The notes under the pieces are model-generated. The model ran no database searches. It worked only from the letters and a program-made list of their open reading frames with translations, and was not told where the DNA came from. A DNA stretch of 64,000 nucleotides from Tyto alba (lineage: Eukaryota > Chordata > Aves > Strigiformes > Tytonidae), in NCBI RefSeq assembly GCF_018691265.1, contig NW_024881316.1:25831819-25895818 (forward strand). Reading direction: 5' to 3'. Below, piece by piece: positions 59,572 through 64,000 of the stretch. A program made the translations under genes and the position numbers. Each line of letters begins with the position of its first letter. Positions within the stretch are counted from its first letter, which is position 1.

Positions 59572-62500
59572 GACTACATATTAAGATATTCTTGATGTGG
59601 AATAGTACTAGAAGAAAGATTTCTCTGAGCCTTCTTCCTCTCTAATCCTGTATTCCATGTTTGCCAAGACAGGAAAAGGGCACCTAGTCATGGAGAGAGT
59701 GCAAGTAGCCCTCCTGGTACCTAAATTTCATTGTATAATTTTCCTTTGCACCCTTACATCTACAAGGGGAAATGACTGATTGTTTGGCTGATTTTCACTG
59801 ATCACTTTGTTAACCTGTTTGCTGGTTTATGTCTTGATTGGCAGCAAGTGATTACATCACCAGTTGTCTTTTACACAGTCTTTTGTAAAAGGTCAGAAAA
59901 GCCTGAAGTTCACATGAACTAAATGGAAGGAGGTTCTTTATCTGTTCATAATTCCAAAGCTTTTTTTCTATCCAGAAAATTGTCCAGTATTTTTTATTTC
60001 CTAGCTTCTTATCAGGTTGTACTGCAAAGTATTTCCCTGGATGTTTCTGAGCATCTTTCTCCTGTTGTCTGGCTTACTCCTGCCTGCAGCTTTCTTACAA
60101 AAGCAGACATTTTCTCTTACGTTCGGCTCCTTCCCTATCTAGACCTGATGTAACCTCTGCCTTCATAACTGAGATATATGAAAGGCAGGGAAGGTCTTTC
60201 ACAGGTCAGGAGCTGGATAGAAGCAACTCTGCTATTTCAGCTTTCTGTTCCATAAGGAAGTTTTGCATTTTTTATTTATTATTTGCTGTGAATTAAGGGT
60301 AGTGTCCATTCTACTATCATAAACTAACCATGAAAACAACCATACTGTGAAAAGGGTAACAGGTATTGGGATAGCAACAGCTTAAAAACTAAAATACCCT
60401 CCCCTGAATTAAAAAGGAAGTACTTTGGCTGTGCATAAGAATCTGTATCTTACTGCAATCCAAGAGAATGCTTAACTTTGACTCAAATTAATTAGATGAT
60501 TGAGACTTACCAGTTTATTATTTTCTATTTAGAAAAAAAAATAATTTATCTTAAAGCCAAGGTAAGAATATATTTGAGGATGTTCTCTCTCTCTGTAAGA
60601 CAATGTGCAGGTGGGACTCCACCAGGCTTTTGACTTCACTCTTCATGCTGTGTCAGTCCCTTCCTTACTCTCTGCAGGTTGTTTGCAAGCTACCCTGATG
60701 ATTCTCTTCAGCACCACTTTTGGATCCCCAATCAGTTAAACTGATTTTCCCACTGTGTACAGTATTGCTGCCAGCACCGTATCCATGGAACATTGCTTAA
60801 CTGCTCTTTTTACTAGGTTTCTCACAACTGATCTTTAAAAACTGTTGGTAAAAGTGTGTCAATTTTTTTCACTGAAAGTTAGTTTATTTCTTCTCACATC
60901 GTATATGTTGACTTTTCCTCATGCTGTCTTCATTGCCTATTTACCATATGAGAAAAATAAATTTAACAGTGAAAACAGGCTCATGTTTATAGAAATTAAA
61001 AGTGGTTGAAATAACAACAGTTCTGAAACTTCACGTAAATAACAAGCTCCATAGCCTCTGTGTTAGGAACAAGGAACATACTAAGACTGAATTAATCTGC
61101 TTTAAATGAAGTGTTTGTTCAAACAACTCAAATGATATATTAACTGGGTGGGGTCTAGGGTTTAATAAATTGTGAAATATTCTGTGAAAAACAATTTCTA
61201 TAGCTTAGTTTCTTGTCTTAGAGAAATCACAGCATGGCACTTTTGGTAACTTTTCTCCAGTTTGCCTTAGGTAGCTCCTGCTGAGCAGAAGAGGATAAGA
61301 AGAGCCAACAGAAGATGACAGAGGCCTTCTTTACGCTATCTTACAGCTCATATTTCAAATGACATTATTCTGAAAGGGAGTGGCTGACATCACTAAAGAC
61401 TTCTCTGTCTCTTTGTCCTTCCCAGACATAATTCATAATGTCATAGGACCCAGAAAATAGCTATAAGGAGGCATGAGTCAAATTGAGACTCATGGCTTTT
61501 TGCATCACCTTATCCCTATATTGGCTCTGTTCAAAGTGAAAAGCGGAAAATAATTTTGTTAAGAAACTGGTGATGCTTAGCCAAAATTCCATTTGTTAGC
61601 CCCTATTATCTATGGCAGATTGTAATTTTTATTTCAATTTACATTCTGAAACATCCTAAATATTTTTTTTTAATTGTTTGTGTGTGTTTTTATATAACTA
61701 TTCTCTAAGGATTTATAAAGTCTGCCAAACTGTCATACAGTAGGGGAGATGGTAATTGGTATAACACAAAGCCTTGTGATTAGGCTGAAAGTGGTTATGG
61801 TTGAGGGCAAACTGTGGACAAATGTTTTTAGGAAAAAATGTTATCAAGATTGTTTAAAAATAAATCAAATGATAAATAAGAAATTTAGTGCAGTAAATTT
61901 GGGGAAGTGGTTTCTACAGAAACAGAAGATATAAGAACAACAATAACTGTTCAACTGAGTTTGTTCACTTATCCTCCCAGGCTGGGCTTGTCAGTAGAAT
62001 TATTGAAGCAGACCATAAAATCCCTCAAATATGTTATCTGATAACAAGCCTCCCAGAAGCTCATGAACAATCTTCACTGTCTTTGTGAGATTAAATAAAC
62101 CAACTGTGACTTACGAAAAATGGTTCATAGTATACAATACTGTTAGTAGATGGTTTCTATTATCAATTGTTTGCCACAAAGATGCTCTGTACTGTTTGTT
62201 ACATTCACTGAATCTTCATAGACATTATATTTTTATGAATACAATAAACAATGCTTCATAATACCTATGTGTGTAAAATAACTTTGACATCTTAGTCTAT
62301 GCCAAAAAATGTTGGCAGTCAAACCTGTTCACTAGTGTAACATTTTGAATTTCGTATTTGTGCAATTTTATCAGTGGTTATCAGAGTATTACAAATTTGG
62401 TTGCCTTCATTTGTGTGCAAAATTCCAATATTCTCTGCTAAAAAAGATTAGGTCATTCATCTCCAGAAAAAAGATTTGAGCACATGCTTAATTCTGAGCA

Positions 62501-63958
62501 TGTAGCATCAAGGTATTCAGTTGAACACACATGTATCTTAAGCATATACATTCTCTAAGCATATGCATAGGTGTTTTTGCTGGATCAGGACCATAATACA
62601 CAGGGCATTACAAACCATGTCTGTGCTAAATCCATTGAAATAAACATTAAACATGTACTTAACTGCTGTGTTGGATTATTTCCTTTCAGTCGGGTTAGCT
62701 ATTTTTTAGTAGTCGTCTTTAGAATTCAATAATCTCTACTTCAGCTCTCATAACTTTATGGTTCTTTCACCAAGCCATATACTCTGAGTTTATTTTGATT
62801 ATCCTACTGCTAAAAGGATCTGAGTGTCTACAAGATATGTGGTAGAAAATAAGTTTATTTTTAAAAAATTACAAAATAATTTATGCTCTGTTTTTTTTAA
62901 AAAAAACATTATTGTTATGCAATTCTTCACTGTTTGCACAGAAAATGTAACAGTGTATATTTTTTTTTTTTAATTAGGATTCTCACAGACCTCTGATCTT
63001 CAGAAAACAAGAGCATTAGATTCAATCTAAATGTACAGTTTCTAGTGTCCTGTTGAAACCATCATGTGATGTTTTTTTGACATGACTTTCATCTTATGTT
63101 TTTAAAAGCTAAATAGAAGATTTGTTGGAAAACATCTATAATATTAATAGTGCATAATATCAGGTCAGTTACATATATATCTATCACCATTCAGTGACAG
63201 AATATTGTAGATGCACTAGTTCAAATTTCAAAGTTGGAGGTCTAAATTTCATATAAACATTACCTGTCCATAAAAATGTTTGTCAAATCCATCTCTTTTT
63301 TCTTAAATTCTTCAGTCACAAAGACAGTCCTCCAGCAGCTTGCACATAGAAGATGTTCTGAATATTCACAAATTGTTTAGGTGTACAAGTAACATGATAA
63401 CTTGTCTAGAAGGCACTGGGACTGATGAAGTTTGAAATTTCTAGAGAGTTTACTCCATAGTCCTAACAGTCAGTGTAAAATTCTGTTCTCCACACAAATA
63501 ATCCTCTTCACTGCACTTATTTCCACTGTACCAGAGAAATGATGTTTAACTTGGAGATTTTCTTGCAGTTTTAGATAGCCTTGGCCCAAGTCATGGAGAG
63601 TTTTATGACAAGAACAAAGGCCCTGAATTGATTTGATAATCTGTGGGGAGGCAAAATAGGGCAGAAAGGATAAACTTGGTAATGCTTGTGATTGCTTGTT
63701 CTGTGGAGAAAAGGTACTGGAATATTTTACACTAGTTGGAAATTCCTAAGTGTTAAAGATGTTACATTCTCCTATATGGAGTTATAGTACTCCAGATGAA
63801 AAGTGACACGTGAATCACTGAAGTCGGGTTATTTTCTGACAAGATGCACTGCAATAATCAAGCTAAAGGCAGTAATGCACCAAAAGGATAATATAACTAC
63901 ATCACGATTCTAGGATTGCTGAAGGTAGTTGGTTATCTAATATGGGATTAACTGTAGA
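59572..63958. other. AT-rich sequence, no gene recognised
   Basis: About 4.4 kb without a supported gene or element. Only short random frames and homopolymer runs (for example near 62890 and 62960). Confidence 0.6.
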
Positions 63959-64000
63959 TGTTGTGGTGGGTTGACTTTGGCCATCAAGTGCCACCCAGTA
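63959..64000 (-). mobile_element. Start of a further LTR (minus strand), cut by window end
   Basis: 'tgttgtggtgggttgac' followed by '...ccatcaagtgccaccca' is the reversed tail of a common avian LTR family and matches the style of LTR C's tail (minus reading of 30300-30339: 'tgtggtgagttgaccctg'). Only 42 bases are visible, so identity is tentative. Confidence 0.55.

Noticed and set aside
59172..59573. 133-codon frame ending in long Lys/Asn/Thr runs, and Phe-rich frames on the minus strand
   Set aside because: The second half is translation of the A-rich simple repeat at 59391-59571; the first part shows no recognisable protein.
1..64000. tRNA, rRNA or snRNA genes
   Set aside because: No cloverleaf arms with B-box-like GGTTCGA words and no rRNA landmarks were seen on either strand. 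A tRNAscan-SE run would be decisive.

Overview
This is bird nuclear DNA, and I find no host protein-coding gene in it. It is AT-rich throughout, long open frames are rare, and nothing looks bacterial: no ribosome-binding sites, no operons, no tightly packed frames. The bird call rests mainly on a CR1 LINE at 35675-38760 that ends in the avian CR1 3' tail, and on several long-terminal-repeat (LTR) types I recognise from bird genomes. The window reads as intergenic or deep intronic sequence that has collected transposable elements over a long time.

Layout, left to right. 1-8.1 kb: AT-rich unique sequence. 8.2-8.95 kb: an ancient, decayed CR1 3' end (minus). 11.7-17.3 kb: a broken endogenous provirus (plus) with two ~0.45 kb LTRs and a near-perfect 5-bp target duplication. 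It is a mosaic: a ~1.05 kb solo LTR sits inside its 5' LTR, a piece of a different retrovirus (LTR tail, lysine-type primer binding site, leader) and a minus-strand LTR lie in its gag region, and the reverse transcriptase is missing between protease and integrase. It still shows an envelope transmembrane remnant with a CX6CC motif. 17.4-19.2 kb: a second ancient CR1 (minus). 19.5 kb: a small CR1 scrap (plus). 22.2-23.0 kb: a minus LTR. 23.8-25.0 kb: a minus LTR of the same family as the one at 11.7 kb, abutting a plus-strand tail of that family, so both ends are inverted copies. 29.2-30.3 kb: a solo LTR with a perfect 5-bp duplication. 35.7-38.8 kb: a 5'-truncated CR1 (minus). 40.8-41.1 kb: another ancient CR1 scrap (plus). 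44.0 kb: four TGAGGG hexamers able to form a G-quadruplex. 51.9-54.6 kb: a GC-rich composite of three LTR-like units. 56.6-58.4 kb: the env and 3' LTR end of a minus-strand provirus. 59.4 kb: an A-rich simple repeat. 63.96 kb: the start of a further minus LTR, cut by the window edge.

Nothing here works as a gene set. What can be read is the order of insertions: target duplications and interruptions show which element landed in which. By eye, LTR-derived sequence is about a fifth of the window, high for a typical bird autosome; a W chromosome or other retroelement-rich location is possible but is inference only. All LTR boundaries come from TG...CA ends, paired copies or short duplications read by eye; percent identities were not computed.
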